The translations under genes were made by a program, and so were the position numbers. From Perognathus longimembris pacificus (Eukaryota; Chordata; Mammalia; Rodentia; Heteromyidae): a DNA stretch of 64,000 nucleotides. The first letter of the stretch is position 1; every line of letters begins with the position of its first letter. Shown in pieces: positions 1 through 14,337 of the stretch. A model generated the notes under the pieces. The model saw only the letters and a program-made list of their open reading frames with translations. It did not search any database and was not told the origin of the DNA. The stretch is from assembly GCF_023159225.1 (NCBI RefSeq), contig NW_025959445.1, forward strand, positions 1 to 64,000, read 5' to 3'.

Positions 1-470
1 ATAATCCAGAGTATCCAAACAATAAGTAGCAACTATTTCCAGAAACTAAACTCACTATAGAATGAATACTTGAGGGAAATGGATGAAGTTTTACATAAAC
101 ATAAACTGCTCAACCTGAAGCAAGAAGATATAAATCACTTAAATAAAACCATGAAATAAAATGAGATACAAAAAGGAATGAAATATCCTCCAATTTAAAA
201 AGCCAAGATGGATTCTCCATCCAATTCTACAAAACTTTCTAAGAGGAAACCACTGATACTCCTCAAGCTCTTTTGCGAAATTGATGCAGAGAGAGAAATC
301 ATAACCCTTCTCCATGAAGCTAATATCATGGTAAAACCAGACAAGGACAAAACAAAAATGATATTAGAAATCAATCTTACATTTGACCAAAGATGCACAA
401 CTACTCAACAAAATATTAGCTAGCAGAACAAAAACAGAATACAGAATCCTATGTGGTTTCAGCACAAACT
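1..470 (+). mobile_element. L1 LINE ORF2 fragment, decayed
   Basis: The + strand reads, with frameshifts and stops, like the L1 ORF2 stretch between endonuclease and reverse transcriptase. The same stretch recurs better preserved at 60,945-61,440 (shared words include 'ccaaacaat', 'ctatttccagaa' and 'aatgaatact'). No frame longer than about 70 codons survives, so this is a dead 5'-truncated copy. It is cut by the window start. Confidence 0.75.
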
Positions 471-779
471 GTGCTGTCATGCCATGTTCCTGGGGGCAGG
501 GGCATACTCTCCAGGGCCAGGATTGTCTTTATCATCCTTCAATGTTCATGGATAAGGAGAACCAATATTGTAAACTTTCAATATTGCTAAAGATGTTATA
601 GAAATTCACTGAAAACTCATGAAAATCTAACTATATTCTTTAAGGAAAGAGGAAAAGCAATCCAAAAATTCTTATGAAATAGGAAGATCTAGAATAGGAA
701 AAGTAATTGAAGGCAAAAGAAGCAGCACCAGAGGTATCAAAATGCCTGGTTTCAAGCTCTGATACAAAGAATTATTAAA

Positions 780-1900
780 AAATACAAACTTCTATTACCA
801 AAAAGGAGATGCATGTTGAATACAATATGGCAGAATACCTTCGAAGAAACCAGAGACTTGCAGTCAGCTGATATGTGGCAAAGGTATGAGAGACATACAA
901 TGGAAAAAAGTAGCATCTTCAATTATTGGAGATGAGAAAAAAGGATCACCACAAAGGAAAAAAAAAATCAAAGCTTCTCCTAGCATAATACCAGCACCGA
1001 TGTCAACTCAAAAGGGATTAACATCTCAACATCAAATGTGAATCCTAGTAAGTATAATAGACCAGAGTAGCAGAGACATCAGGTCTTCTAGGCCTAGGGA
1101 GGAACTTCCTGAATAGAGTCTGAGGCACACGACAGATTGGTGAAAGTTTGGAAAATAGGATTACATTAAAATAAAAATGTTCTGCACAGCTGTGGACATG
1201 GTCACGAAACCAGACAGACAGCAAAACAGCAATGCAACAGACAAATATTTTAACAGATTAATGTTTCTCACATACAAGGGCCACAAGAAACTAATCCCTC
1301 CTAAATCCAACAAATCAATCATGAAGTTCGCCATGGATCTGAAAACAGACTTCACAGAAGACGAAATAAAAATGGTAATGAAACACAGAAACATAACAAC
1401 CATCATTGGAAGTAAATTATATATAAATAAAAACAACACTGAAATAACATCTTCCCCAAGTCAGAATGAGATATATTCTGAACTCAAGCAACAACAAGTG
1501 CAGGAGGTGATTCCCTGAAAGAGGAAATGTACTTGAACTGTTGTTGGGAATGTAAACTACTACAACCACTCTTGAAAAGAGTATGAAGTGTCTGGAAAAG
1601 AACACCCAAGGCATAGCACATGTCCCATTCTAAGCAACAGGATCCAGGATGTGACGAGAAAACCTGCACACCCAGGTTTATGTTGCACACTTCAAAAGAG
1701 CCAAGAAATGCAAACAATTCCAATGTCCCACTATAGATGATTGGATCCAAGCAAATGGTATCTCTATACAAGGGAATCCTACACAACAATTAGAAAACAT
1801 TTATAAAATGTATTCATTGGGACACAAGCCTGGAACATAAAATGGAGCATTGGCTGGCTGATATGTGTGTGTTAGAAATAAGTAACACAGACATGATGAA
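780..1900 (+). mobile_element. L1 ORF2 C-terminal remnant (in copy A)
   Basis: The frame at 1,177-1,518 reads like the distal part of L1 ORF2: a lysine- and asparagine-rich stretch with 'LIPPKSNKSIMKFAMDLKTD', which has a diverged relative on the minus strand at 63,038-63,361. Downstream, 1,520-1,850 continues as the ORF2 end with stops. The paralogous piece is at 21,290-22,400, so this L1 predates the A/B duplication. Confidence 0.75.
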
Positions 1901-3044
1901 GAAAGCAGGACTCAGCTACCAATTCACAGGGTCACAAAGGACATGCTTGAGAGAAAGCTATCCAAAAGTGACACACAAACACTAATGTTTATGTACATAA
2001 ATTAAGATGGATATCTATATATTAGCCAATCTGCAAGGAATTTTTTTACAGTTAATAATACTAGAGCCTAGAAGCATTAGAGACAAGATTAACAACAGAC
2101 ATTAAGGATAAAATATTTTGTTTTGGAAAAATAATGGAAATGGAAGTTGGTTTGTGCAAGAGGACAATGTAAAGGAAAAAAGGGAAAAAATGAGCAAGGA
2201 AATAACAGCTGTGAGAACAAATTTATGCACATTTTTCACTGACCTCAATACTCCCTCAACATTTCATTGATTCTTTATTAAAAATGTCTTCATCTATCCT
2301 TTGTCTTCATTATTGGTACAATGAAATTGTGCTTTGCGAGTGACTTAAACTCCTATTACCCTAGCACAAGCAATAACTGGAAGTAAATATCAGTTGATTC
2401 TGGAGAATTTTGAGGCTCTCTTTCTAATTCTGATCCATTAGATAGAAAGAATGTGCCAAATTTGGTATACAACATCGAAGTTTTGAAACATTTGGAACAT
2501 TTCAACATAAGTGATATAGAATCAGGTGAATATTCATGTAAATTTCAGATAATAAGATATGCCATATGATTTGATTGAATCTTCTTTTTCAAACCTACTG
2601 ATAGTCGAGACACAAATGTCCTTGGTCAAACAGGGCTGGTGGTAAACAACTTCTTCTGTTTTCTCTTTTATAATAGCAAAAACAATTTATAAGACACAAA
2701 TTTGAAAGCAAGTTCAAAGACATGAACAAGACATACACAGTTAATAAGGGAAAAAAGAACATGAAACATACTAGAAAATGGAGAGCGTAGTCCCAGTTCT
2801 CTGATTTACTATGAACCACATAATCACCACTGAGCATACTTTCCCTGATGTTTTTGTAAAAATAATATGTTTCATGAATGTTCACCACTGAGGAAAAGCT
2901 GCCATAATAATGGAGGTACAAAGTTTTGCGAAAATAGTTAAACTTTCAGAAATGTGAAATGATTGTGAAATATTTTCCTGCATAGATATAAATGCTGATT
3001 TATTGGAGTTCTTCCTTCTTTAAGTACACTAGAACAATGAATGG

Positions 3045-6000
3045 ATGGTTTATATGACACTCAAAAAGACCTGGCCATAAGTAGTTGAAATGTTTTCTAC
3101 TTCCATAATAAATCTTCACTTGTATGTGTTATGAGCATCTTCTGTAACAAGAGCAACACTGTATGAGTGGACACATTAAGTCCATCAAGATTTATATTCA
3201 GCTTAATGCAATTTTGCTTCTGAAAATCTATCCAAACTCATACCCAGAAAACCAATTATAAGCAGCACTAGATTTCCTGAATCTTATAAGTCTTCTATGT
3301 GCTGTCAGAATTTGAAAATGAGATAACCCGCAAATGTAAACTGTTACCATGTTAATTCCCAATGATTAAAATAGGGCATGTCCTTTTATGTGACTCCATA
3401 GTAATTCAAATTTGGAAACACAGGCTAAATATAATAGAATGTTTTCATTGTACTTACTATAGTAGAGAAGAATCTTAACCGTTAACAGGTGAAAATTTGA
3501 GCACAAAATTCTTCCTTCAATTTTGTCTGCAAATAATTTGGAAATCATTATTTGGCTACATTACATCACTTGCGCTAATGCGTTCCTGTTGTGCCATTTC
3601 AATAGACATTTGAATTTCTATGTGTAATACTCTTACGTATGTTGGTGAAAACTTTGGATTGACATGTTGGAATGGAGTTTCAATTTATTTCACTTCCACG
3701 GCAAAATAAAAAGTGAAATGTCTCCAATACAATAGGGAATCATACACGATTTTACAATTTAGTAGAAGACATAAACACCTAAGATTGGCTCAGAACATCT
3801 TGTTAGGATTTTAGAAAATATGGTTTTCAACACAAACTTGTCTGAAACAATGTCTTTATTGATGCAGTTAGAATAAAAGATTCCCACTAACATCAGGGCA
3901 TTAGAATATTGATTTATTTTTTACTTTCATGCAATTTTCTAAGAATATGTACACAGGAGAAACTGTAGACAATTGCCTGTAAGCTTGAACTATTCAAACA
4001 GCAGTTGACATGCATATATTTATGAAATTTTATTATTGTACAGTGTCTTATAAATTTCCTGCACTAATTCTTAATAAACAATATATCTGTTTGCTCACAA
4101 GAAAGCAATTCACTTTTTCTTTCATACTTTAATATCAATACCCAGAGCTGCTGTTAGATGAAATACATGGATGCTTTGTCATAGGGCAAAACTCATGCAG
4201 CTATTTTCTGGTGTTTAAGTAATAAATACTTAAGGGAATACTATGTTTCAATGTTCCTATTACTCCTTTGGAGGGAAATAAAATATAATAGTTGATACCT
4301 TAAAGAAATTTCATAGGGATGTAAATGCTTTCACCAAAAATGAGGCAGAATAAATATTGAAAGAGAATTTTCAATAATATTTTGTCTATATTAACACTTC
4401 ATTATACAAATGTATGAGAGAAATGTAATAGAAATTTCATATGTAGTCTGCTGCCTTCAATTAAACTGTAACACGATAAAAACTGTTTATATGTCAATTC
4501 AAAATCTTGTATATTCAAGAAATGGCATCCATTCCCACTCTATGGGAAAACAAGTAGGTTCAGCACTTGTAAGGATGGTGATTAGAGAATCACACAAATG
4601 GGCAGCAAATACTATGCATGAAATTTCATGTTCTTTGGGTATTTGTTTCTGAAGTGTTGTAACTAAAGTGAGATCAATATAACGAACTATGCTTTCATTA
4701 CCCCCATTTCCTTATATTGGCTTGATATACATTCCTGTGTATGATTTGCTTCATATATTGCTTATGGAGGATACCATAAGGATGACTGGGTCCCCACCAT
4801 TCTCCTTCCAATTAGAGTAAGCCTCTAAGAATATTGTTGCAATATATAATTTTTTATTGACCTAAAATGATCGAATGTCAGTGCAAGGGATTAAAAAATT
4901 TACTACAACAATAACTAAAAAATGTTAAAATCTGTTGCAACTAATACATTTCCTTCTCAGACCTATGGACAACAGAAATCTATAACTTCCCAAAACTATT
5001 ACTACCTGCACAAGTATAACTATCAAATATTTTCCATGAAGATAATTGGTGCTGCCCTTTCTGGGCATTATCTTGGAAATTGATTTTTTTTGCCTGTACT
5101 TTTGGGAAATGTATCTTGTGCCTAAAGCACTTTGTCACAAAACTGATAGACAAAAGAGATACAATAAATGATAGATTCCTCGATTGCACCAAAATATAGT
5201 AAATTCATCCATGTTATAAAATACGAGATTTCTAATGCATGCTCCTATTTGACTGGCTCAGTTTTACATTCAACTATTCCTTGTATTCATGCCTACTTTT
5301 AGGTGACATTCCACAATGTAAACATATTTGGCTTTCCTCTATCCTACTGATTATATTGCCCTTTAAATATAAAATTGTTTCCACACTATTGTTTCTCTTG
5401 AAATAATGTGGAGATTATTTATTTTATTCCTCATTTCAAACTACCATGTCCTCTCTTTAATTCAATTAACATTTTATTTTGCTTGCAGACATCCACCACT
5501 ACATACTCAACAAAATTACACATATAGTTTCAATTATATATGTATATGTTTATGTTTATTTACATAGACATGTACAATCAGTGGGTTTCCATTATTTGCG
5601 TATGTGTATGTACATGTATATATATAACGACCTATGTGATGCTATAATTTAGTGATTCTCATTTTCACAGTGTACCTTTGATAATTTAGGGAAACCATCC
5701 GTGAATTGTTAAGTAAACCCATGTAATCACTTACACTTTATACAGTGTACAATTTAGTACTGTCTTAAAAGAAGAGAGTGAAAAGTATAAAGAGAATCTG
5801 AAAATAAATAAGTGAAAACTCCTTTTCATTTCCACCCAAATGTCATTTTCATACCACTGCTCTCATACTTATGTTTCTAAGACCCTAAGATATTTAATTG
5901 ATCATGTATAAATATTGATTTAAATTGGAGTGAAATGATCTTATTATTGTTAAAGCCATTTCAAGCTCACAAAGAAACTTGGTTTCTTGATCATTTCATA

Positions 6001-6350
6001 TTGAAATTATTTGAGAACACAACTTGAAACATTTTGAATTTTACTCAGTAAGAAATCTTGATTTTTGTCAATATTGACATGAACATTACGTGTTTCATTA
6101 GCCGGATCCACACTTAAAACATCTGGGACCAGTTTGTCTCAATCATGAAGGATGAGTTCTTTAAATATCCAGTCTAAATAATGCCAAAGATAAAGAAACA
6201 AAAAACTTCATTGGAATCTATCTTAGGAAGCTAACGGAATCATTACCACACCCAAAACTAATAGTTTCCATTGTTATACATGTCATGGATAGCTACGTTT
6301 AACAGTTTCAGAAAGAAAACGTCTGATTTATATAAATAAATATGTGATGA
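3045..6350. repeat. Copy-A-only block with a diverged copy of the adjacent sequence
   Basis: Absent from copy B. Its part from about 4,100 to 6,180 is itself a diverged, shortened relative of the following 6,510-10,720. For example 4,310 matches 6,710 ('catagggatgtaaatg' against 'catagggaactgtatg'), 5,000-5,100 matches 9,240-9,370, and 6,020-6,150 matches 10,575-10,700. It lacks about 2.2 kb present in the second copy. No coding region recognised. Confidence 0.6.
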
Positions 6351-6509
6351 CTAAAATCAGAAAGCTTTTATTTCCAATAACTCTTCATCGTGAACTATTT
6401 TCTTGTAGGGAATTAGGTTTTTATTGCAAGTCGCCTGACATGTTTTCTTCAAAAATTCTAAGTCAAAAATAAGCAATTATATATCTGTTGACACACATTA
6501 AATCAATGC

Positions 6510-9500
6510 AGGTTTTCTTCGATATTTTATTGTCAGTGTCAAGAGCTGATGTTAAAATCAAGGAAATACATGAATGCTTTGTAATATATTGAAACTCATG
6601 CTGGTGCTTTCACAAGTGACACTGTTAACAGAAAATATTTTCTTTCAATGTTCATATTATCCCTGTAGTGTAAAATCAAACATTATGATATGTTATATCT
6701 TACAACCATTTCATAGGGAACTGTATGATTCCTACAAAAATGATGCAACCTAAACAAAAGTTTCTCTTTTTTTCAGTAAGTTTGCGCTATTCAGAGTTGT
6801 GAGAAAAATCTAATTGGACTTCCATCTTTATCTGCTTTCTTCAATTTTATTGTAACACAATAAAAAAAAAACTTTCTATGTCAAGCCAAAAGCTTCTATA
6901 TATTCATTGACTGAATCATCCATGTTTACCTCACACCCAGAGGCCAGAAATTCGGATGAGATGAACACGTTTGTTTTGGTCATTCTGAAGGGCATCCAAA
7001 TTAGGAGAATAACAAGGAAATACAGGGAATTTATAAATTGATTATATCAAGCACTCTAAAGGAATAACAACTTCTTTGAAGGGAGAAATGAGTAACCTTT
7101 TACGCTCTCATGCAAAATGTTTTCCCATTGCTTTAGAAACAGTTTTTCAGCTTATATTTGGAAATAAATAATACACTGGGTCAGATAGCCAGGTAGCCCA
7201 CATTTTTTATTAATATGGTTTCCATACTAAAATATTAATCCCAGAAAGTTCTACTTTTGGGGGGGGGGGTCATTGTGATTATGTTTCCCCAGACGTGTTG
7301 GTACGCAGCTTAGTGTTCACCAATCCTTGAATTTTGACCATTAGAATAGAAAATTGTGATTTTTCTGGCATGGTTGAAGTCACACTATTTGATATTAATT
7401 TGAATCTTCCAAGTGTCTCAGCATGTTACTTTTTTATCATCATCTCTCTCATTACTTCATAGTTAATACGTCTTCCAACAATCCAATCTACTTTGTAATA
7501 TTCAAATTTATAAAACTGCCACGGAATTAATAAGTTCTCTTCAAGTCTGTTGTTACAATAACAGAAAAATAAATTCATTGTGTTTAATAGCCATGTGAAA
7601 CCAGTGGATGCAGGTATTCCACATTCTATATCCCAGAAACGATTACCACACTTCCAATCCTTGAAGACAGGAGAAATTTTTTCCAAGGTATTCATCCTAC
7701 TTCCATGAATTTTCCAAAAACACAACAGAAATCTCAAGTTCCCCAGTAGCGTTCCAAGAGATCTATCATTGCTCAGAATGAATATCCAGCCATAATCCAA
7801 TAAAGAATCATATATTTATTCCGGTGAGGACACAGTATGTGAAGCAATTAACAAAGAAATTTAAAAAACACTTTCTATTCATTGCATTTTGAAATAATGC
7901 TTTGAACCAATGGATAAGGCACCAGAATAACTTGGGCTGAGAACAGAGGGGAAACTGGAGGCATAAAAAGAAGAGTTTAGATATCAGTTCTAATTTGTCC
8001 ATTTTGCACTCTTGCCAAAATTTACTCTATACTAAACTGATAGTTTTACATCAATTTCTGTGTTATAAATACTCCACAATGAACTATATATATACATATT
8101 TTACAAATATATAGTATATATATATTATATGATAAATAATGCATATATATATTAGTAACACAGTAATTTCAAGTCAAGTGTATGTTAGTAAATTCATTGG
8201 GATTTATCACCTAGAATCGTTATGTTACCTGGGAACTGAAGTGAATTCTCTAAAATGTTACAAAATATAGATGGAAATCATTTCCTGTTCGGAAATGCAT
8301 TTATTAAGGCAAAGAATATAGGATGAAATTTCTAAGGATATGAAAGTTGAAAAACTCTATGTAATATGGAAATAGAGACAGTTCTCTTTTGTAATTTAAA
8401 GCATTCCAAATGTTTTAGAAAATATGCCACAGTGCTTTTCAGGTATAGAAAAATCATCCGTGAAGCAGGTTTACCCAAGGACGTCACCCAATATGAATGT
8501 GTTTCTCTCAGTGACTATCTCTCATTTTCTCCTAGAATAATGGAATTATGACACAATGTATGGTGATGGATTACCACATTATCAAAATGGATATTTAGAG
8601 AAAAATTTGTTACTGCATTTTAGAATGATTAAGTCAATGTTTCTCTGTTTTAATCCTTCGGGAGTATTCACCTAGAGAGCCAAAATTATAGCAATCCCAT
8701 TTTCATTTCTCCGTGTTCTCATACTTCTATTGAGAAACGATTCCCCAGGATTTTGTGTTTTATTAAGACAGTAAAAACATCAAAGAAGTTTGGGAAATAT
8801 TTACATATACTTCATAAATTTGAATTCACGTTGTTACCAAAGCGAACAAAACTCCTCACTGTCATAGCCAAAAATGTATTGTTTCTTGTACAATGATTTC
8901 CATTTAATATTTTAAGTAGTATATTCAATAATGAAATGATATATTGCATATATAAAATATTAAAGCTTTTTCATAATTATGGTATCCATAGTGAAACTCT
9001 AGGTCTTCCTGAGGAAGTAAAACAGAGGACAGTGTAACCAAAGAGTAACTGCTTTATGTGATAAAGGTAGTCCTACTGCAAAGGCAGTAATCATATATTA
9101 GGATGTGATAACTACAATTTCAGGTGTTGTTTTAAGGAACTCACCAACAATTATCAGAATAATGCATTTGAAAACATCACAGCAACTGCTCTAAAAAGGG
9201 TAACCTCTTCTTACAAGAAATGAATTCAGACTTTGCTGCACACGTATATGGAAAACACAAATATATTACTAAAAATATTATTACTAGTTGGTCAAATATA
9301 ACTACTAAATAATGTAGAGGAAGATTTTGGCGACATACCTTTCTGGGAACTATCTTGGAATATGATCTCATATTTTATTTCGTAAAAGTAGGAGAGTTGA
9401 ACTGGGGAATGTATATTGTGATTAACGCACCTTGGATGAAACCTGATTGACTAAAAGCACCAAATGTTTGCTAGTTGCCTAGATTAAAGCATAAAGTTTG

Positions 9501-9814
9501 AAAATCAGCAATTCAAATAGTGGCAAGATTTCTAATGCAAGGTCTTATTTGACTGGTTCAGTTTTACTTTCAAATATTCTTTGTATTCATGACAATGTTA
9601 ATACGATACTCATCAATGTAAACACATTGAGATTTCCTTCTCATTATTACTGATATTGTCCTTTAAATAAATGTTTTAACAGCGTGGATTATATTGAATG
9701 ATTCTACAGATTATTTCGTTTCTTCACTCTTCAAAACACCATGCCTTTCACGAATTCAATTATTTCTTTTTGCATACACACCTCCAAACATCCATACTAC
9801 ATTTAGGTACACAG

Positions 9815-9891
<77 letters not shown>

Positions 9892-10720
9892 TGTGTGTGT
9901 ATGTATGTATATGTATATATGTACATGTGTATATACACAGATATATATGTATATATGTATACGTATATATGTATATGTGTTTGTACACACATATATGTAC
10001 CTGTATACAGAGAGACATATAAATAGTTATATCCATACATATATATTCACATTCCTATACAAATGTGATCAATGGGTATATATGATATATATGTATGCAG
10101 ATGTACATATATAAATATATATTATGATTTTTTTACTTGTGCCCTCATCTTGACTATGTTAGTTTGAATTATTACTACTCCCTATATTTGTATTGATTAT
10201 TTATCCAACATCAATTTCATTAATTTATGGAATCCTTCCAAGTATAATCCAGTAAATGAACAATTAATTCTCATTCTCATTCTAGAACTGAAAAATTTAC
10301 TTCTGTGGTGATGCAAAAGAATGAAAAGTAGCACGAGATTATTCAGATAAGTAATTGAAAATGCCTTTCCATTGTTTAGCTAAATGTCTTTTGCATGCTA
10401 CTAGTTGCATTTCCCCAAGTGTTTCTGAGATGTAAATGATCACCTATATATTTAAACATAAAATGGAAACTAACTCACAGATTTCTTTTAAATTAATCTT
10501 GGGCTTAGTAAGAAATTTGTTTTCACGAATTTCATGTTGAAATTCTATCTCTCTTTCAAGAGTACACATTCAGAATTTTACTCACTGAGAAAATGTTGAT
10601 TTTGTCAGTATTGGCATATGCAATTTCTGATTCATTAGCCAGATAAACTGAAAATGAAAACCTTTCATCATCTGGAACCAGTTTCTCTCAAACATGAAGG
10701 AAGTGTAGCAAAGAATACTT
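6510..10720. repeat. Second, longer unit of the long tandem repeat
   Basis: Paralogous to 4,100-6,180 and to copy B 23,740-28,070. It is AT-rich without recognisable protein similarity; the longest frames are short and not shared between copies. It might be an old interspersed repeat rather than unique sequence, because part of it recurs at 56,700-57,185. Confidence 0.55.
9813..10115. repeat. Compound microsatellite (TA)n(TG)n
   Basis: A run of TA dinucleotides from about 9,817 is followed by TG dinucleotides from about 9,860 and then degenerate TATG/TACA repeats to about 10,115. The long frames here on both strands, with alternating Y/I, V/C and T/H residues, are translated microsatellite. 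Confidence 0.95.
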
Positions 10721-12971
10721 CCTAAATTACTTGAGAGCATTCTATACTGATGTGCTGTGTAGAGTATTCTTTTAAACATCTTCCAAAACAGGGCTCTCTA
10801 TTAATCCAATGAATTCTTGAATGTATTGTGAGTAACCTCTGATTCAGAGCCCTTGCCTTTAATCATCAACAGTTTCACATTTTTTGTCACATTTATAAAA
10901 CTGTAAGGACTATTATCCAATTCACAGAATAATAAAAATTATATACTTTACTTAAGAAAAGAAGACATTTGAGACTCTCTTAATTAAATAAACCTCAGCT
11001 TAATTTCTTGCCATTGTATAAAAAAAAACACCATTTCCTAGGTACAGAGAGGTTCTGATTTGTTTCCAGTAGATATACGAATGAAGAACATGCTGTTCAG
11101 AATTTTTTCCCTTTTATCTCTGTATTCAATTATGTCCTCACTTAGATGGTAATGATATTTCACTATCCACCCTTTGACACATTTCCTGGAAAATTTGCAG
11201 AGAATATGTTTAAGTAATCAGAGTGTGTGGAGACTTAGGAATAAATGTGTCTTTTGTGATTGCAGATAAGAGTACACGTGTGCAAGAGGAATTTTAGTTT
11301 TCTGTGATCATTATAAATTTCATATTGCATTCAGTTAATCTTTGCAGATAAACTATACATTGCATATTACAATAGGCAATATACTTGGTTATCCACTTTC
11401 CCAAAGAACAGCCAGTATTTTTACAGATTGAAGTTCTAAACGATTCTGAAAATTTCAGTTTTGTTCTTTTAGAAACACACTAATTGCATTGTGAATTCAA
11501 TTTATATAGAAATATACCTCCATAAAATAATTGTCTCCTTCGGTGGACAAATTTCATAAAGAACTTTGGTTGAGGACTCATGCTTCACTGTAATCTGTTT
11601 CAATGTTACAAGTGTAAAGATCAAATTGATATTTTGTGAAGTTAAAAATGCTTTTCCTCATATGTACCTGATTAGGTTACAAGATGGAAGACATAATACT
11701 GGCAGATGTGTAATGGAAGTCATCACAGGATCAAGTGGCAGGTGAGGAGATATCAGGGAGATTACCGTCAATGGGAAAAAGATCACCTGAATGTAAGTAC
11801 AAATGTCCCCAGTGCAAGATATCATAATAGCAGGTAGTCAGATGTGGTATTCCAATTTCAATCCAGAAGTATGATAGGATTTAAGAGATGTACAAAATGG
11901 CTAAATTACTCACATCATGAACTGAACATGAGGTAAATTATTCGTATCCCAATAATCCCAAATAGAGACAACAAGCCTGGTCCCTTCCTTTTGAAATCAC
12001 CTTTATGGAAAACTGTAGATTTTGGTCTATTTGCAGAATTTGCTTTCCTTGTTGAGATTGGGGGAATTCTCTTTGCCTCTTTTCTTTTTCAGTACGTAGG
12101 TGACTATATACTTTGTTCCGATTAGAGATTTTCAAAACTATCCAATAAAACCACAGATACTCTAATTCCTCAGTCCCATGTGGCTTTTTTCAGATATTCT
12201 TTTGGAATAAGCTTAGAACTATTGTAATGCCTCAGTCCCTCAGATTTAAGGAAGAAAATCCTCTCTAGTCATCTGGACTTGTAAAACCCCTCATGTCCTT
12301 ACCATTATGCTATGAAGCATTCACTTTTATACCGTTTCTTTTGGTTCATACAGGACACATTTGGAAAAAAGTAACTACAACCAATTAATACTTATTTCAA
12401 TATACGATGGTAAATCCCAACATTCAGAAAGGTCCTGTTCTGTATCTAACAATTTTTTTTAGTATATTTGAAATGAAACCACCGGGAGTTTTAAATTTTC
12501 TTTGAAGAATATTGAGGTAATTCCTGAAGAATGTCATTTACCAACTAACTCTGATGCATGTGATTACATATATGTGCCACGTGGTCTAGGAAATTTTAAT
12601 TAATTTGTAAATTTTCATGCTTTATTATGTAGCTCAAATAGTCCTGAATAAATCTGCCAAAATTCACCATATTAGACAAGTCTCACCTGAAAAATATGTG
12701 ACAGGAAATGTGACATCAATTAAATTTTGTTGATTTCTTGTGATGTAAATATGACATAAAGTTGGGTTAGAGGTATTCAGTCTATCCAGATGACTGAGCA
12801 CTTTCTGGGAGAAAATTTCATTGCATAATTTCATTATCATTATCACTGTGAATGCATGGCAACAATTTGATTCAAAATACAATTAATAAGGATTTGTACA
12901 GGTAAGGGGAAAGTATAATATTCATAGAATTTGAATTTTTTCACTAATTCTTATTTTAAAAATATATCTTC

Positions 12972-13192
12972 TGGGCTAGGAATATGACCTAGTGGCAAGA
13001 GCGCTTGCCTTCTACACATGAAGCTATCGGTTCTATTCTCCAGCACCACATATATAGAAAATGGCCAGAAGGGGCGCTGTGACTCAGGTGGCAGAGTGCT
13101 AGCCTTGAGCGGGAAGAAGCCAGAGATGGTGCTCAGGCCCTGTGTCCGAGGCCCAGGAATGGCCAAAAAATAAATAAATAAATAAATAAAAT
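12972..13192 (+). mobile_element. Composite tRNA-headed SINE with target-site duplication
   Basis: 221 bp bounded by a perfect 10-bp duplication ATATATCTTC (12,962-12,971 and 13,193-13,202). The head has pol III box-like words: an A-box region 'ctagtggcaagagcg' and a B-box region 'ggttctattctcc'. The second half reads 'gcagagtgctagccttgagc' and ends in a (TAAA)n tail. The same family occurs in reverse at 18.9, 23.9 and 49.8 kb. It lies at the distal end of copy A and is absent from copy B. Confidence 0.92.
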
Positions 13193-13202
13193 ATATATCT
13201 TC

Positions 13203-13480
13203 CAATGATATTGGAAAAAATTATACTAAGTAAAGTGAGTCAGACCCAAAGAAGCACGGTTCCCCAAACTGCTCATGTCCCCATGTACAGAGGAAGCCCT
13301 AGGCCTACCTGCAAGCTGGGTGAATCACAGAGAGCCAGGATTGCACCAACAGGGGAGAAGGGTCAGAACAGATCCACCCCCTCTTAACTGAATTCAAGTC
13401 AAACCAGCCAATCAGGAATATACACTGAAGAACATCACAAGGAAAACAGAGACTGGGGAAAGACTACCCAAACAAGCTGG
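13203..13480 (+). mobile_element. L1 ORF2-end fragment next to the SINE
   Basis: The first bases repeat the L1 ORF2 terminus seen at 20,670-20,720 ('aaaaaattatacta...agtgag.cagacccaaag'). The rest, to about 13,480, is not clearly assigned. The open frame 13,205-13,387 is part of this repeat. Confidence 0.55.
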
Positions 13481-13484
13481 ACTC

Positions 13485-13900
13485 CATTATTTTTTCTTCT
13501 CAAATATTTTTTAAACTTTAAAAAAAAGTTTTTTTTTTATTTTTTCACTTCTGAACCATCCTTGATGTTTTTGTTTTCCATTTTTACCTGTTTGTTTTAT
13601 CAAGTTTTTTTGTTGGTAGTAGTTTGGTTGTTCACTTTTCTGGTTTTTGTCCTATTTTTTTCTTTTTAAAATAATTTTTCTCTGTTTTTTGCATCTGTCT
13701 TCCATTATTTTTACTTTATTTCTCTCTTTGCATTCTATTTCTTTAAAAATTACTTTCCTAAGAATAACACCTCCACTCTTTCTGCTAACTCTCCATTTTC
13801 TATCATTTTACCCTTGTTCTTTCTACTGATTCTACTCTTCACATTTCCACGTCACTGAAACTAAACAAAAATCACGTCTCCCCCCCCCCCCAATATGTTT
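13485..13900. repeat. T/C-rich low-complexity tract
   Basis: Almost pure pyrimidine on the + strand, with long T runs and a C run near 13,880. It resembles an expanded tail of a reverse-oriented retroposon. The frame at 13,647-13,829 is compositional only. Confidence 0.8.
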
Positions 13901-14337
13901 TACTCTATTCTCTTTACTATATCTAGCTTACACTCCTGACATACTGCCTGGACCTACAGGTTCCTTTGACTCATCGTTAATAGATAGAGGTTATCCCTGC
14001 TTAATCTGAGTGAAACAAAGGGGTTCATAGAGAATGCCAGTCCTAAAAGAACTTAATATAAGAACAAGAATTGCTTATAGGGTTGTAACAGTAAATAAGT
14101 AACTTCTGAATACAGGGCCCAGGATCGGTTGTTATATTGAAATTGTAATCTTTAGGAACACCAAATCTAATTTTATAAACAGGTATACAAGGTATCTGTA
14201 TATAATTGTGAACTTGTAAGATTTATACAAGAGTGCTAGGTAAGGGCTGCGTTGGGTCTTAAACGGTGCTCACAGGTGCTGGTAGACTGGCATTCCCAAT
14301 CCAAATGGACAGAAGGAACACAAGAACGATGGCAGAC

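Larger units (their letters stand above)
548..12930 (+). repeat. Segmental duplication, copy A
   Basis: Aligns colinearly with 20,298-29,520 (copy B) over L1 and non-L1 sequence alike. Matching points are 548 with 20,298, 3,040 with about 23,580, 6,350 with about 23,585, 10,185 with about 28,115, 11,526 with about 28,122, and 12,920 with about 29,515. By eye identity is roughly 90-95% in aligned parts. Copy A holds two blocks absent from B: about 3,045-6,350 and 10,186-11,525. No host gene was seen; it is AT-rich with short tracts of (TA)n near 8,090-8,160. Confidence 0.8.

Noticed and set aside
9694..10114. Several frames of 76-138 codons on both strands
   Set aside because: They are translations of TA/TG/CA microsatellite, with alternating residues in every frame.
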